This document shows, in pieces, positions 6,364 through 6,850 of a DNA stretch of 6,850 nucleotides. How positions within the stretch are numbered: position 1 is the stretch's first letter; each line of letters begins with the position of its first letter. The DNA is from Pseudomonadota bacterium (GTDB taxonomy: Bacteria; Pseudomonadota; Gammaproteobacteria; Pseudomonadales; UBA5518), in assembly GCA_963204845.1 (NCBI GenBank), contig CAUJIL010000083.1:1-6850 (forward strand), read 5' to 3'. The position numbers and the translations under genes were made by a program. The notes under the pieces are model-generated. The model searched no databases and was not told the origin of the DNA. It saw nothing but the letters and a program-made list of their open reading frames with translations.

Positions 6364-6391
6364 TGATCCGCCGCCGCAAGGCCCGCGTAGA
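6364..6391 (+). promoter_or_regulatory. Candidate autoregulatory promoter of the ECF sigma gene
   Basis: On the plus strand TGATCC (6364-6369), then exactly 17 bases, then GTAGA (6387-6391). It diverges from the operon promoter and matches its motifs and spacing. A start near 6398 implies a leader of roughly 108 bases before the ATG at 6506. Self-activation is common for ECF sigma factors, including RpoE paired with ChrR. Confidence 0.68.
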
Positions 6392-6457
6392 ACCGGCCAT
6401 CAAAGCAATCCTGACCGGAGCTCAGCGATGCAGGCCCTGAATGTGGTGCCGTTCCCC

Positions 6458-6484
6458 GCCGATCGCGGTTTACACCGCGCCGGC
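6458..6484 (+). other. Hairpin in the sigma gene leader
   Basis: An inner stem CGCGGT/ACCGCG (6464-6469, 6474-6479) with loop TTAC is extended by GCCG/CGGC (6458-6461, 6481-6484) across a small internal loop. It ends 21 bases before the sigma start codon. A role in translation control is possible; the sequence alone does not show one. It is not followed by a T-run, so it is not a terminator. Confidence 0.45.
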
Positions 6485-6505
6485 AAGTCGCGATCATGGC
6501 AACCC

Positions 6506-6850
6506 ATGAGCATATCCGTCGCGCCCCAGGAATCCGTAGCCGATGCGTGGACCGCTCGCCTCGAGGCCGTGGGGCGCGAACGCGACCGCCAGGCCTACGC
6601 CGAGATCTTCCGCCACTTCGCGCCGTTGCTGAAGTCCTTCGCGCTGTCCAGCCCCGGCATGTCGTCGAACGCGCTGGCCGAGGAACTGGTGCAGGAGGTG
6701 ATGCTGAAGATCTGGAACCGGGCCTGCACCTACGACGCGTCGAAGGCGAGCGCCACCACCTGGATCTACACGCTCGCCCGCAACTGCCGCATCGACCTGC
6801 TGCGCAAGAAGCACCGCGTGCGCGAGGAGGTCGACGTCGACGAGCTGTGG
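6506..6850 (+). CDS. ECF sigma factor, RpoE-ChrR type, cut by the window end
   Basis: The 115 visible residues contain sigma region 2. The core-binding part starts around DRQAYAEIFRHF (27-38), region 2.2 is LVQEVMLKIWNR (61-72), and the -10 recognition helix region is TTWIYTLARNCRIDLLRK (84-101). Region 4 and the stop lie beyond the window. The pattern APLLKSF...ALAEELVQEVMLKIW...WIYTLARN fits sigma factors paired with the zinc anti-sigma ChrR (ECF11 type), which respond to singlet oxygen; no anti-sigma gene is visible, so the pairing is inference. The ATG at 6506-6508 is the first in-frame start near region 2, but no clear Shine-Dalgarno sequence precedes it. An ATG at 6496 is in another frame. 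It is transcribed divergently from the oxidoreductase operon and probably activates it through the TGATCC-type promoters in the shared intergenic region. Confidence 0.92.
   Translation, partial: MSISVAPQESVADAWTARLEAVGRERDRQAYAEIFRHFAPLLKSFALSSPGMSSNALAEELVQEVMLKIWNRACTYDASKASATTWIYTLARNCRIDLLRKKHRVREEVDVDELW

Noticed and set aside
5079..6440. A 453-codon open frame on the plus strand opposite the FAD oxidoreductase gene
   Set aside because: The translation is rich in Arg, Val, Gln and His with no recognisable motif, as expected for the antisense of a GC-rich gene. The minus-strand frame shows clear FAD motifs.
6494..6814. A 106-codon minus-strand frame opposite the sigma gene
   Set aside because: The plus-strand frame encodes a clear sigma region 2. 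The antisense product has no recognised motif.
6496..6850. Alternative ATG at 6496 ahead of the sigma gene
   Set aside because: It is in a different frame and gives an Arg/Pro-rich peptide without sigma motifs.

Overview
This 6.85 kb window is GC-rich and coding-dense, most likely from a gammaproteobacterium. That placement is inferred from protein style, codon use and GTAG-headed REP palindromes; the lineage is not certain. Seven genes lie on the minus strand (the last one cut by the window start). One extracytoplasmic-function (ECF) sigma factor gene lies on the plus strand and is cut by the window end.

Reading the minus strand from the right, the order is: an FAD-dependent amine-oxidase-like oxidoreductase (6272-5022), a DUF1365 protein (5022-4249), a cyclopropane-fatty-acid-synthase-family SAM methyltransferase (4252-2996) and a class I CPD photolyase (2999-1575). 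These four reading frames overlap by 1 or 4 bases (TGATG, ATGA, GTGA), so they look like one translationally coupled operon. A 209-base gap (1366-1574) follows, holding three REP palindromes and a candidate internal promoter. After it come a DUF2878 membrane protein (1365-844), an unrecognised exported 270-residue protein (847-35) and the first 12 codons of another gene (38-1), again joined by ATGA overlaps.

The ECF sigma gene (6506 onward) diverges from the operon. The 233-base region between them holds two facing copies of the same promoter-like pattern, TGATCC-N17-GTA(G/C)A, one pointing at the sigma gene and one at the operon. A weaker copy, AGATCC-N17-GTAAG, sits in the gap before the DUF2878 gene. 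The pattern resembles the promoter recalled for the RpoE-ChrR singlet-oxygen sigma factor of Rhodobacter sphaeroides, whose regulon also contains photolyase and CFA-type genes. The simplest reading is a light/singlet-oxygen stress module: the sigma factor activates itself and a set of genes that repair DNA (photolyase) and modify membrane fatty acids (methyltransferase, flavoprotein, DUF1365, perhaps DUF2878 and the exported protein). The methyltransferase differs from E. coli Cfa at two bicarbonate-site residues, so its product may be a methylated or furan-type fatty acid instead of a cyclopropane. No tRNA, rRNA, CRISPR array, insertion sequence or transposase was seen.
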